This document shows, piece after piece, positions 17,951-25,916 of a stretch of DNA of 64,000 nt. The position numbers were made by a program, and so were the translations under genes. Below the pieces are notes generated by a model, which saw nothing but the letters and a program-made list of their open reading frames with translations, did not search any database and had not been told where the DNA came from. The stretch's first letter is position 1, and each line of letters begins with the position of its first letter. Source of the DNA: Pseudomonas fluorescens (GTDB lineage: Bacteria; Pseudomonadota; Gammaproteobacteria; Pseudomonadales; Pseudomonadaceae); assembly GCF_000802965.1 (NCBI RefSeq), contig NZ_JSAK01000010.1, positions 1-64,000 of the forward strand, read 5' to 3'.

Positions 17951-18895
17951 ATGTCCAGCCTCTCGCTCAGGGTCAAACAGATCGAGCCTCTGACCCCCAG
18001 AATCCGCCGCGTGCTGCTGGTGTCCAGCGGCCTCCAGCCACTACCCGGCTTCACCGCCGGAGCGCACCTTGAGTTGCATGTGCCTGGCAGTCGCGCTCAA
18101 CGCCGTGCCTATTCGCTGGTCAACCTGCCCGACGGCGAACACTACGAAATCGCCGTCCAGCTCGAAGAAGCGAGCACCGGTGGATCGCGCTGGGTGCATT
18201 CGCTCAAGGTCGGCGATGAACTGCTGGCCGATGCGCCACGCAACCACTTCCCACTCTGTGAAAACACCGAACATGCGCTGCTGATCGCCGGTGGCATCGG
18301 CATCACACCCATGCTGAGCATGGTCCGGTCACTGCAAGCGGCGGGCAAGTCTTTCACCCTGCACTACGCCGGTCGCGACGAAGCGCAGATGGCCTACCTG
18401 CCAGAAGCCCGCGCCTGCCTCGACAATCATTGCTGGATCAGCGGCGGCGACCCGCAAAAACGCTTGCCTGCCGCCGCGATCCTCGGCGCGCCAAAACCCG
18501 GCCTGCACCTCTACATCTGCGGCCCGACCGCCATGCTCAACAGCGTGCTGGCCTGCGCTCGCGAACAGGGTTGGGCAGAAGATCATCTGCATTACGAACT
18601 ATTCAGCGGCGCGCTGGAAGTGGCCGGCGATCAAGGCTTTGAGGTGCACCTGCGCGAAAGCGGCGTGAACCTGCAAGTGGCCGCCGGGCAAACCGTACTG
18701 GACGCCATGCTCCAGGCCGGCCTGGACCCGATGTTCGACTGCCGACGGGGTGACTGCGGCGTGTGCGTCACCCAGGTCATCGACGGTCAGCCCGACCATC
18801 GCGACATCTGCCTGTCGGAGCGCGACCGCGCCAGCGGCAGTTTCTGCACCTGTGTCTCCCGTGCCAGCAGCGCGCTGCTGGTACTCGATCTGTGA
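17951..18895 (+). CDS. Oxygenase reductase, phthalate-dioxygenase-reductase/VanB type
   Basis: The 314-residue flavoprotein has the class IA order: a flavin-binding barrel (RRAYSLVN), an NAD-binding domain (LLIAGGIGITPMLSMV; YICGPTAMLNSV), then a C-terminal plant-type 2Fe-2S domain (C264, C269, C272 and C301 as likely ligands). This order is the reverse of AntC, so the second oxygenase has an independent electron-transfer chain. ATG 17951 is used. The alpha-subunit gene begins 17 bases after its stop. Confidence 0.88.
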   Translation: MSSLSLRVKQIEPLTPRIRRVLLVSSGLQPLPGFTAGAHLELHVPGSRAQRRAYSLVNLPDGEHYEIAVQLEEASTGGSRWVHSLKVGDELLADAPRNHFPLCENTEHALLIAGGIGITPMLSMVRSLQAAGKSFTLHYAGRDEAQMAYLPEARACLDNHCWISGGDPQKRLPAAAILGAPKPGLHLYICGPTAMLNSVLACAREQGWAEDHLHYELFSGALEVAGDQGFEVHLRESGVNLQVAAGQTVLDAMLQAGLDPMFDCRRGDCGVCVTQVIDGQPDHRDICLSERDRASGSFCTCVSRASSALLVLDL

Positions 18896-18912
18896 CAAGC
18901 CGAGGACATCCC

Positions 18913-20244
18913 GTGATACCGACCAACGAGCAAATCGCTGCCTTGATCCGCGAGGACAGTGTTCACAAGAGCGTCTACACCGACCCGACCCTGTTCAAGC
19001 TGGAGATGGAACGCATCTACGGCAACGCCTGGATCTACGTCGGCCATGAAAGCCAGGTCAAGAACCCCGGCGACTACCACACCACGCGCATCGGCGATCA
19101 GGACGTGATCATGGTGCGCGGCGCCAACCAGCAGGTCAGCGTGCTGTACAACCGCTGCCCGCACAAAGGCGCCAAACTGGTGGCTGACGGCGACGGCAGT
19201 GTCGGCAAATTCTTCCGCTGCCCGTATCACGCCTGGACCTTCAAGCTCGACGGCCAGCATTTGTCAGCGCCGCTCAAGAGCGGTTTCGAAGGCACCTGCT
19301 ACGACCCCAAGCACCCGGATTTTTCCATGGTCAGCGTGGCCCGCGTCGAGGCCTATCGCGGCTTTGTATTTGCCAGCCAGGCAGCGTTCGGGCCGGACCT
19401 GAAAGCATTTCTGGGCGGCGTTATCACCTCCATCGACAACCTCTGCGACCGCTCGCCGGTTGGTGAAGTGGAGGTGGCAGGCGGCATCTTCCGCGTTCAG
19501 CAGCGCTCCAACTGGAAAGTGTTCTACGAGAACCTGCACGACACCATGCATGCCCGCGTGACCCACGAATCGTCGGTAGACGCTGCGCGTGACGAAGCCC
19601 AGGCCATTGGTGAAATGCCCTTTGAACTGCTGATCATGGACGGCAACGGCGAGCCCTATGACTTCTGGGAAAAACTCGAACTGCGCGCCTACCACAACGG
19701 CCACGGCTACATGGAAGCGATCTTCGACCCGGCCGCCGCCGAGCGCGACGAGGTCTCCCGCGCGCACTTCGAATGCCTGAGCCAGGCATACGGCGACCAG
19801 CGCGCCAAGGAAATTCTCGGCATGAACCGCCATAACACGGTGATCTACGGCAGCGGTTCGCCGCACACCGTGTTCATGCAGTTCCGGGTGATCCGCCCCA
19901 TCGCCGTGGACCAGACCATGGTCGAGATCCAGACCTTCCGCTGCAAAGGCGCGCCGGACGCCGTGTTCGACCGCGCGCTGACCTACGCCAACGTCATCAA
20001 CTCGCCCTCCTCCAACGTGATGCCCGACGATGTCGAAGTCTATGCTCGTTGCCAGGAAGGCAACATGACCCGCGGTGGCGAGTGGATCAGCATGCACCGC
20101 TACGTCGGTACCGATAAGCCGCTGGAAGACGGCGCGGTGTCCACCAACGGCACCAGCGAACTACCGATGCGCAACCAGTTCGCCGCCTGGAAACAGTTCA
20201 TGACCGCCACTCTGATCGCCAAGGAGAGCACCCATGCTGCTTGA
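18913..20244 (+). CDS. Rieske ring-hydroxylating oxygenase, alpha subunit (second system)
   Basis: The 443-residue protein begins at GTG 18913, with GAGGA 5 bases upstream; the longer frame reaches into the reductase gene. Rieske ligands are C82, H84, C103, H106 (RCPHKG; CPYHAW). The mononuclear iron facial triad is H213, H218 and a downstream acid, with bridging D210 in HDTMHARVTH. It is clearly different from AntA in length and sequence. The set of alpha, beta, VanB-type reductase and SDR resembles the components of iac indole-acetate clusters, but the substrate is not known from sequence. Confidence 0.88.
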   Translation: MIPTNEQIAALIREDSVHKSVYTDPTLFKLEMERIYGNAWIYVGHESQVKNPGDYHTTRIGDQDVIMVRGANQQVSVLYNRCPHKGAKLVADGDGSVGKFFRCPYHAWTFKLDGQHLSAPLKSGFEGTCYDPKHPDFSMVSVARVEAYRGFVFASQAAFGPDLKAFLGGVITSIDNLCDRSPVGEVEVAGGIFRVQQRSNWKVFYENLHDTMHARVTHESSVDAARDEAQAIGEMPFELLIMDGNGEPYDFWEKLELRAYHNGHGYMEAIFDPAAAERDEVSRAHFECLSQAYGDQRAKEILGMNRHNTVIYGSGSPHTVFMQFRVIRPIAVDQTMVEIQTFRCKGAPDAVFDRALTYANVINSPSSNVMPDDVEVYARCQEGNMTRGGEWISMHRYVGTDKPLEDGAVSTNGTSELPMRNQFAAWKQFMTATLIAKESTHAA

Positions 20245-20767
20245 CCGCCGAATCGACGTCGACACCCGCCAGCTGACGCCCGCCCAGGTTCCCGTCGAAA
20301 CCCTGCGCCAGATCGAACAGTTTCTTTACCAGGAGGCGCGCCTGCTGGATGAGCGGCGGTTCTGGGAGTGGGACAAACTCTTCACCGACACCGGCATGTA
20401 CTGGGTGCCGCACAAGCACGAGCAAGCCAACCCGTTCGACCATATCTCGCTGTTCTGGGAAAACCGCATGCTGCGCGAGGTGCGGATCCGTCGGGTGGAA
20501 AACGCCCGCAACTGGTCCCAGCAACCGCAGACCCAAACCGCGCATCTGGTCGGTAACGTGATGGTCGAGGGCCTCGACGCCCACGGCTTGCTGGTGGTCA
20601 GCGCCAGCTTCCAGTACAGCGAATGGCGCCTGGAGCAACGCCAACTCGCCGGGCGCTACACCTACAAATTAGCCGCGCAGGAAAGCGGTGGCTGGCAGAT
20701 CCAGCTCAAACGCGTGGACCTCATCAATTGCAACGACGTGTTCGCCAACCTTGAGGTATTCGTGTGA
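20234..20767 (+). CDS. Rieske oxygenase, beta subunit (second system)
   Basis: This 177-residue NTF2-like small subunit (VETLRQIEQFLYQEARLLDERRFWEWDKLF; RYTYKLAAQESGGWQIQLKRVDLIN) pairs with the alpha subunit just upstream. Its ATG lies inside the alpha reading frame with an 11-base overlap, indicating translational coupling. The FADTGMYW-type region, here FTDTGMYWVPHKHEQ, is typical of benzoate/biphenyl-type beta subunits. It ends in a TGATG overlap with the next gene. Confidence 0.88.
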   Translation: MLLDRRIDVDTRQLTPAQVPVETLRQIEQFLYQEARLLDERRFWEWDKLFTDTGMYWVPHKHEQANPFDHISLFWENRMLREVRIRRVENARNWSQQPQTQTAHLVGNVMVEGLDAHGLLVVSASFQYSEWRLEQRQLAGRYTYKLAAQESGGWQIQLKRVDLINCNDVFANLEVFV

Positions 20768-21360
20768 TGCGCGCGCCGGTGCTGATCGCCCTGCACTATC
20801 AGAACGACGTGTTGCACCCCGAGGGCAAGATTCGGGTCGGGCTGGGGGCTGATGACGGCATGCGTGCCGCGCTGCTCGACGCTGCCGGCCGACTGCTAGC
20901 CGGCGCACGGGCCAAGGGCTGGCCGATCATCCACGTGCGCGTGGCGTTCCGCCCGGACTACGCCGACCTGATCCAGAACGCGCCGATCTTGCGCGCTGTC
21001 GCCAGCCTTGGCGCCGTCCGGGAAGGCAGTTGGGGCGCGGAGTTCTACAGTGCGCTGGCGCCGAAGGTCAGTCGCCACGAGTTCGTCGTCACCCATAACC
21101 GGATCAATGCCTTTTATGGCTCACCGCTGGAAAGCCTGGTTCGCCAGTTCAATCCTTCGCACTTGTTGATCGCGGGCGTGGCGACCCACTCGGTGGTGGA
21201 AAGCACGGTGCGTCATGCCGTGGACTGCGGTTTCGAAGTGACGGTGGCGGCAGATGCCTGCGCCAGCGCGGACAGCGGCACACACACGGCCTCGCTGGCG
21301 AGCATGGCGTTGATCGCCCGTATCAGCCACGTCGAGGAAGCACTGGAGGATTTCGCATGA
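20767..21360 (+). CDS. Isochorismatase-fold protein lacking the catalytic triad
   Basis: The 197-residue protein has the full cysteine-hydrolase fold, but all three catalytic positions are changed when aligned by eye. The usual D of DxQNDF is H10 (ALHYQND), the K of the K-x-R-x-x-A-F motif is H110 (THNRINAF), and the C of GVATxxC is V143 (GVATHSVVEST). Everything around these positions is conserved. The gene is translationally coupled on both sides within the oxygenase operon. It may be a non-catalytic partner, a binding protein or an enzyme with new chemistry. It is not a pseudogene by appearance. Confidence 0.8.
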   Translation: MRAPVLIALHYQNDVLHPEGKIRVGLGADDGMRAALLDAAGRLLAGARAKGWPIIHVRVAFRPDYADLIQNAPILRAVASLGAVREGSWGAEFYSALAPKVSRHEFVVTHNRINAFYGSPLESLVRQFNPSHLLIAGVATHSVVESTVRHAVDCGFEVTVAADACASADSGTHTASLASMALIARISHVEEALEDFA

Positions 21361-22145
21361 TGCTCGAAGGCAAAGTGGCCATTGTGACCGGCAGTACCCA
21401 GGGGCTGGGCCTGGACATCGCCCGGCAGCTGTTGATCGAGGGCGCACGGGTGATGCTGGTGGGGCGCAACGCCGAGAGTGGCCAGGCGTTGGCGCAAGAA
21501 TTGGATTGCGGGTTTTCAGCGTGCGACGTGGAGCGCGACGAAGACATCGACGCGTGCATCGCCGCCACGCTGTCCCGCTTCGGCAGGCTCGACATACTGG
21601 TCAACAACGCCTGCCTGTATGCCGATCAGGGGCTGGCCTCGGACCGCGCGCAGTGGCTGAAAACCCTGAACGTCAACCTGGTGTCGGCGGCGATCTTCAC
21701 CCAGAAGGCCGCGGTGCATCTGCCCAGCGGCGGCGTGGTGATCAACATCGGCAGCACCGGCGGCAAGTTCGGCGCGGCCGGGCGCGCGCTCTACCCCGCC
21801 TCCAAGGCCGGCATCCTGCAACTGACGAAAAACCTCGCCATGACCCTGGCCCCGGAACAAATCCGTGTGCTGAGCGTGTCCCCGGCCTGGACCTGGTCGC
21901 CCAGCGTCGCCGACTTCAGCGACAACGACCCGCAACTGGCCGATCGGGTCGGGGCACCCTTTCACCCGCTCGGACGCATCGGCCGTGGCCATGAAATCGG
22001 CAGCGTGGTGGCCTTTCTCTGCAGCACCGGTGCAGGCTGGATGACCGGTGTCGATGTGCCGGTGGATGGCGGCTTTTCGATTCTCGGGCCCGACCGTGGC
22101 GTGTCGCCGCGCGTGTGGTTCCAGCAATACCGTGACAGCCAATAA
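21357..22145 (+). CDS. SDR-family NAD(P)-dependent dehydrogenase
   Basis: This 262-residue classical short-chain dehydrogenase has the cofactor motif TGSTQGLG (residues about 11-18), NNAC (about 83-86), a catalytic serine in INIGSTGG and Y-P-A-S-K as the YxxxK pair. It overlaps the previous gene by 4 bases (ATGA). In ring-hydroxylating operons such a gene usually oxidises the cis-dihydrodiol, although IacE-like SDRs oxidise indole-type intermediates. The best guess is oxidation of the oxygenase product. Confidence 0.85.
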   Translation: MMLEGKVAIVTGSTQGLGLDIARQLLIEGARVMLVGRNAESGQALAQELDCGFSACDVERDEDIDACIAATLSRFGRLDILVNNACLYADQGLASDRAQWLKTLNVNLVSAAIFTQKAAVHLPSGGVVINIGSTGGKFGAAGRALYPASKAGILQLTKNLAMTLAPEQIRVLSVSPAWTWSPSVADFSDNDPQLADRVGAPFHPLGRIGRGHEIGSVVAFLCSTGAGWMTGVDVPVDGGFSILGPDRGVSPRVWFQQYRDSQ

Positions 22146-22173
22146 ATCCTGATAACCGAATGAGGAAGATGAC

Positions 22174-23406
22174 ATGGGCAAGATGATTGAGATCCGGGCA
22201 ACGGACAGCAGCGCCACGTTCAGCGGTTACCTGGCCCTGCCGGCCAGCGGCAAGGGTCCCGGCGTGGTGATCGGCCAGGAGATTTTCGGGGTCAACGCCA
22301 ACATGCGCGCGGTGGCCGATTTCTATGCCGAGGAAGGCTATGTGGCGCTGGTGCCGGACCTGTTCTGGCGCCTGCAACCGGGCGTTGACCTGGGTTACAC
22401 CGAAGCGGATTTCGCCGTGGCCATCGACCTGTTCCAGCGCCTGGACGTGGACAAAGCCGTCAGCGACATCGATGCCAGCTTCAAAGCCCTGCGTGCATTG
22501 CCGGAAGTGGAAGGCCCGGGCCTGGGTTACGTCGGCTTCTGCATGGGCGGCAAACTGGCCTGGCTGACCGCCACGCGCACCGATGTGGCCTGCGCCGTCG
22601 GCTACTACGGCATGGGCATCGAACACCTGTTGCACGAATCGGAAAACCTCAAGGGTCGGTTGGTCCTGCACTTTGCCGAAAACGATGGCTTCTGCGACGC
22701 CAGCGCTCGTGCCCAGATCAGCGAACACCTCGCCGGCAACGACAAAGCGGAAATCTACCTGTACCCAGGTGTCGACCACGCATTCGCCCGGGCCGGGAGC
22801 TCACACTTCGACAAGTCGGCCTCGCTGATGGCCCATGAACGCAGCATCGCCGCACTCAAGCGCGAGATCGGCCCCCACTTCAATCTGTCCGCGCTGTGGG
22901 AAGAACACATCCGCCACGAGTTCGACACCCGCGACGTGCCCGCCACCATGGCGACCATGGTCGCCGAACCCTACGTCAACCATATCCCGACCATGACCGG
23001 CGGCGTCGGCGCCAAGGAACTCAGCCGCTTCTACCAGCACCATTTTGTCCACGGCAATCCGCCGGACATGAAGCTCATCCCCATCTCCCGCACCATCGGC
23101 GCGTTGCAGATCGTCGACGAGTTCATCATGTGCTTCACCCACAGCACCGAAATCGACTGGATGCTGCCCAACGTGGCACCGACCGGGAAGTACGTGGAGA
23201 TTCCGATGCTGGGGGTGATCAAGTTCCGAGGGGACAAGCTGTATCACGAGCATATCTACTGGGACCAGGCCAGCGTGCTGGTGCAAATCGGCTTGTTGAA
23301 CCCTGAAGGGCTGCCGGTGGCAGGTGTGGAAACGGCGAGAAAGCTCCTGGATGAACAACTGCCGTCCAATACGTTGATGGGCCGCTGGACGCAAAGCGGG
23401 CAATAG
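22174..23406 (+). CDS. Dienelactone hydrolase fused to an NTF2/SnoaL-like domain
   Basis: The 410-residue protein has two parts. Residues 1-235 are a dienelactone-hydrolase domain with E36 (GQEIFG), nucleophile C123 (GFCMGG), D171 and H202 (GVDHAF). Residues about 245-410 form an NTF2/SnoaL-like domain (FYQHHFVHGNPPDMKLIPISRTIG; FRGDKLYHEHIYWDQASVLVQIGLL). Ordinary dienelactone hydrolases are about 235 residues, so the fusion is notable. It is the last gene of the oxygenase operon and probably opens a lactone or enol-ester made by the upstream enzymes. Confidence 0.85.
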   Translation: MGKMIEIRATDSSATFSGYLALPASGKGPGVVIGQEIFGVNANMRAVADFYAEEGYVALVPDLFWRLQPGVDLGYTEADFAVAIDLFQRLDVDKAVSDIDASFKALRALPEVEGPGLGYVGFCMGGKLAWLTATRTDVACAVGYYGMGIEHLLHESENLKGRLVLHFAENDGFCDASARAQISEHLAGNDKAEIYLYPGVDHAFARAGSSHFDKSASLMAHERSIAALKREIGPHFNLSALWEEHIRHEFDTRDVPATMATMVAEPYVNHIPTMTGGVGAKELSRFYQHHFVHGNPPDMKLIPISRTIGALQIVDEFIMCFTHSTEIDWMLPNVAPTGKYVEIPMLGVIKFRGDKLYHEHIYWDQASVLVQIGLLNPEGLPVAGVETARKLLDEQLPSNTLMGRWTQSGQ

Positions 23407-23418
23407 AAACCGGCAATG

Positions 23419-23458
23419 AAAAAGGCCGATCTGTCATTCAACAGATCGGCCTTTTTTC
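23419..23458. terminator. Bidirectional terminator
   Basis: A long perfect stem (AAAAAGGCCGATCTGT / ACAGATCGGCCTTTTT) with a short CATTCA loop lies between the converging oxygenase operon and permease gene. A and T runs on both sides let it serve both strands. Confidence 0.95.
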
Positions 23459-23471
23459 ATTCACTCAAACG

Positions 23472-24989
23472 TCAGACATGCTCACTGGTTTTCGCATGCG
23501 CCGCCCGTGGCTCGCCATGCCCGTGGTCCACCTCGACCACCGGAATTTCCTTGCCATCACAGTCATGCAGTTTGCCGTCGCTGAAGTAGTCCCCTTCGCG
23601 CAACGCCGCCAGATCCTGATAACGCAGCACCCGTTCAGTACCTGCCGCAAACACCGATTGCTGGTCGGAATTACCGGCCGTGAGGTGGTTGAAGGTCAGG
23701 TTGAGCACAATGGCCATGATCGCCGAAGAGCTGATGCCCGAATGGAAGATCGTGGCGAACCAGCTTGGGAAGTGGTCGTAGAAGTTCGGTGCAGCGATCG
23801 GGATCATGCCAAAGCCGATCGAGGTCGCAACGATGATCAGGTTGACGTTGTTGCGGTAGTCGACCTTGGACAGCGTCCGAATGCCGCTGGCGGCTACGGT
23901 GCCGAACAGCACGATACCGGCGCCACCGAGAACGGAGGTCGGTACGGCGGCGATGACACGGCCCATGAACGGCAACAGGCCGAGGAGCACCAGGAACAGA
24001 CCGCCGGTGGCGACCACGTAGCGGCTCTTGATCCCGGTCACCGCCACCAGACCGACGTTCTGGGCGAAGGCGCTTTGGGTGAAGGAACCGAAGATCGGCG
24101 CGATCATGCTCGACAGCATGTCAGCACGCAGACCATTGCCCAGACGCTTGGAGTCCACCTTGGTGTCGATGATTTCACCGACCGCCAGGATGTCCGCCGA
24201 GGTTTCCACCAGGGTCACCATGACCACGATGCACATCGACAGGATCGCCGCGAAGTGGAAGGTCGGCATGCCGAAGTGGAACGGGGTCGGGAAGCCGAAC
24301 ATCGGACCTGCGCCGACGGATGAAAAATCCGCCATGCCCAGGAACACCGCGACGATCGTACCGATGACCATTGCCAGCAGGATCGAGAGACGGGAGATGG
24401 TCGCGCTGCCGATCTTGCTGAGCAACAGCACCAACACCAACGTCATTGCGGCGAGACCGATGTTGGCCATGCTGCCGAACTCTGGGGAATGGCTGTTACC
24501 GCCCATGGCCCAACGCGCCGCCACCGGCATCAGCGTCAGGCCGATGGTGGTGATCACGATGCCCGTTACCAGCGGCGGGAAGAACTTGGTGATTCGCGAG
24601 AACACCGGGGTGATCAGCAATCCGATCAGGGACGCCGCAATCACCGCTCCCAGAATCGACTGAAACCCGCCCTCGCCTCCGCTACTGACAATCGCCACCA
24701 TGGTCGCGACGCCGGAAAACGACACGCCCTGTACCAGCGGCAACTGACAACCGAAAAACGGCAGACCCAGGGTTTGCAGCAACGTGGCCAGCCCCCCCGC
24801 AAACAATGAAGCAGCAATCAACAAACCAATGTCCGCCGGCGAGAGGCCGGCAGCCTGACCAATGATCAAAGGCACCGCGACGATGCCACCGTACATGGTC
24901 AGAACATGTTGCAGGCCGTAAGCCATATTCGCGCCGACCCCGAGATTTTCGTCTTCGGGCCGTTGGTGTGAAACATGGGGCGTTTTCAT
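23472..24989 (-). CDS. NCS2-family purine (xanthine/urate) permease
   Basis: The 505-residue membrane protein has about 12-14 helices. The NCS2 hallmarks are QHVLTMYGGIVAVPLIIG near the N-terminus and the signature QNVGLVAVTGIKSR at about residue 320, a variant of the QNxGxxxxTG motif of xanthine/uric-acid carriers. It should import a purine with protons or sodium. ATG 24989 is preferred because the 11 residues before it are poorly conserved. It is a single-gene transcript by spacing. A palindrome at 25056 may be its operator. Urate versus xanthine cannot be separated. Confidence 0.88.
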   Translation of the reverse strand: MKTPHVSHQRPEDENLGVGANMAYGLQHVLTMYGGIVAVPLIIGQAAGLSPADIGLLIAASLFAGGLATLLQTLGLPFFGCQLPLVQGVSFSGVATMVAIVSSGGEGGFQSILGAVIAASLIGLLITPVFSRITKFFPPLVTGIVITTIGLTLMPVAARWAMGGNSHSPEFGSMANIGLAAMTLVLVLLLSKIGSATISRLSILLAMVIGTIVAVFLGMADFSSVGAGPMFGFPTPFHFGMPTFHFAAILSMCIVVMVTLVETSADILAVGEIIDTKVDSKRLGNGLRADMLSSMIAPIFGSFTQSAFAQNVGLVAVTGIKSRYVVATGGLFLVLLGLLPFMGRVIAAVPTSVLGGAGIVLFGTVAASGIRTLSKVDYRNNVNLIIVATSIGFGMIPIAAPNFYDHFPSWFATIFHSGISSSAIMAIVLNLTFNHLTAGNSDQQSVFAAGTERVLRYQDLAALREGDYFSDGKLHDCDGKEIPVVEVDHGHGEPRAAHAKTSEHV

Positions 24990-25055
24990 GTTAGGGGGTT
25001 CCCTGGTTTTTGTTATGCGCACACTGTATTCAAGACTTAGGACAAATGTCTATAG

Positions 25056-25069
25056 AGTTGTATACAACT
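25056..25069. promoter_or_regulatory. Palindromic operator candidate upstream of the purine permease
   Basis: AGTTGTATACAACT is a perfect 14-bp palindrome 66 bases upstream of the permease ATG. TTGTATACAA-type sites are typical of GntR/FadR-class repressors, which often control purine catabolism genes. The regulator itself is not in the window. Confidence 0.6.
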
Positions 25070-25236
25070 TGCCATTCAAATTATGAACGGTCGGTCATGC
25101 AGACTGTGTGCCACCAAGCGGCAAATCGAAAAAAACCTTGAAATACATCCATCCGGCCCATTCTCCTGCGCCCACTAGTCTTTTGAATTCCTGGCGACCA
25201 TCGGTCTCGATCGCCCTCTTTCATATACATATAAAG

Positions 25237-25244
25237 TATGCATA
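25237..25244. promoter_or_regulatory. Short palindrome abutting the brnT start
   Basis: TATGCATA sits directly before the ATG at 25245, in an AT-rich stretch (TATACATATAAAG) that looks like a -10 region. No Shine-Dalgarno is visible, so the message may have a very short leader. BrnA proteins autorepress their operon, making this a possible operator. Confidence 0.35.
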
Positions 25245-25526
25245 ATGAAGTCATTCGAAATTCAGTATCACAAGGCAAAGAACGCAGCCAACAAACTCAA
25301 GCACCATGGCATCAGCCTCGCTGACACAGAGCCGGTGTTCCATGATGAACGTGCTCTGACCTTTGAGGACGATCATCACAGTGAGCAACGCTGGATCATC
25401 ATGGGGCTGGACGGCAAAGGTCGTTTGCTGGTCGTTGCGTACACCTACCGTGACCCGAATTTCGTACGAATCATTTCAGCGCGCCTCGCCACCAAACACG
25501 AGCGCCGTCAGTACCTGGAGGCTTGA
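25245..25526 (+). CDS. brnT: BrnT-family toxin
   Basis: The 93-residue BrnT-type ribonuclease toxin shows the family order: FEIQYHKAKNAANKLKHHGISLADTEPVF, then a WIIMGLDGKGRLLVVAYTYRD strand pair, then IRIISARLATKHERRQY (written RIISAR in this protein). BrnT adopts a RelE-like fold and cuts mRNA when freed from BrnA. Its gene lies 3 bases before the antitoxin gene in the usual toxin-first order. Confidence 0.88.
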   Translation: MKSFEIQYHKAKNAANKLKHHGISLADTEPVFHDERALTFEDDHHSEQRWIIMGLDGKGRLLVVAYTYRDPNFVRIISARLATKHERRQYLEA

Positions 25527-25529
25527 CCG

Positions 25530-25853
25530 ATGAAAGACGAGTACGACTTCAGCCATGCCAAGCGTGGGGCCGTTGCCCCCAGCAAAGGCAAGACCCGCAT
25601 CACCATCATGCTCGATGACGTCGTTATCGAGGCGGCACGCACGCTCGCGGAAAGCGAGGGCTATGGCTACCAGACCGCGATCAACAACACCCTGCGCCGG
25701 GCGTTGCTGTCCGAGCAGGACAAAGCAGAGCCCAGCACTGCCAAGCACCTGAAAAAGGGGATCACCAGCTCTGAGCTGAAAAGCCTGGAGAAGAAACTGT
25801 CAGAGGCCCTTAGCGAAATTCGACGGGTGATGGAGCCTGAAGCTCAGCCATGA
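25530..25853 (+). CDS. brnA: BrnA-family antitoxin
   Basis: This 107-residue partner of BrnT has a ribbon-helix-helix-like core (TRITIMLDDVVIEAARTLAESEGYGYQTAINNTLRRAL, residues about 25-62) that binds DNA as a dimer. A longer C-terminal coiled-coil-like tail (SSELKSLEKKLSEALSEIRR) follows. BrnA neutralises BrnT and represses the operon. It is followed by a strong terminator, so the module is a self-contained cassette. Confidence 0.85.
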   Translation: MKDEYDFSHAKRGAVAPSKGKTRITIMLDDVVIEAARTLAESEGYGYQTAINNTLRRALLSEQDKAEPSTAKHLKKGITSSELKSLEKKLSEALSEIRRVMEPEAQP

Positions 25854-25861
25854 ATACGCGC

Positions 25862-25898
25862 AAAAAAGGGGCAGACTGATCCAGTCTGCCCCTTTTTT
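25862..25898 (+). terminator. Terminator after brnTA
   Basis: A 12-bp stem (AAGGGGCAGACT / AGTCTGCCCCTT) with a short GATCC loop is flanked by A and T runs. It lies 10 bases after the brnA stop and also faces the converging nat gene. Confidence 0.9.
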
Positions 25899-25916
25899 GT
25901 GTGCACGATGACTCGC

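Noticed and set aside
23478..24663. Long plus-strand frames opposite the purine permease
   Set aside because: They are mirrors of a clear NCS2 permease.
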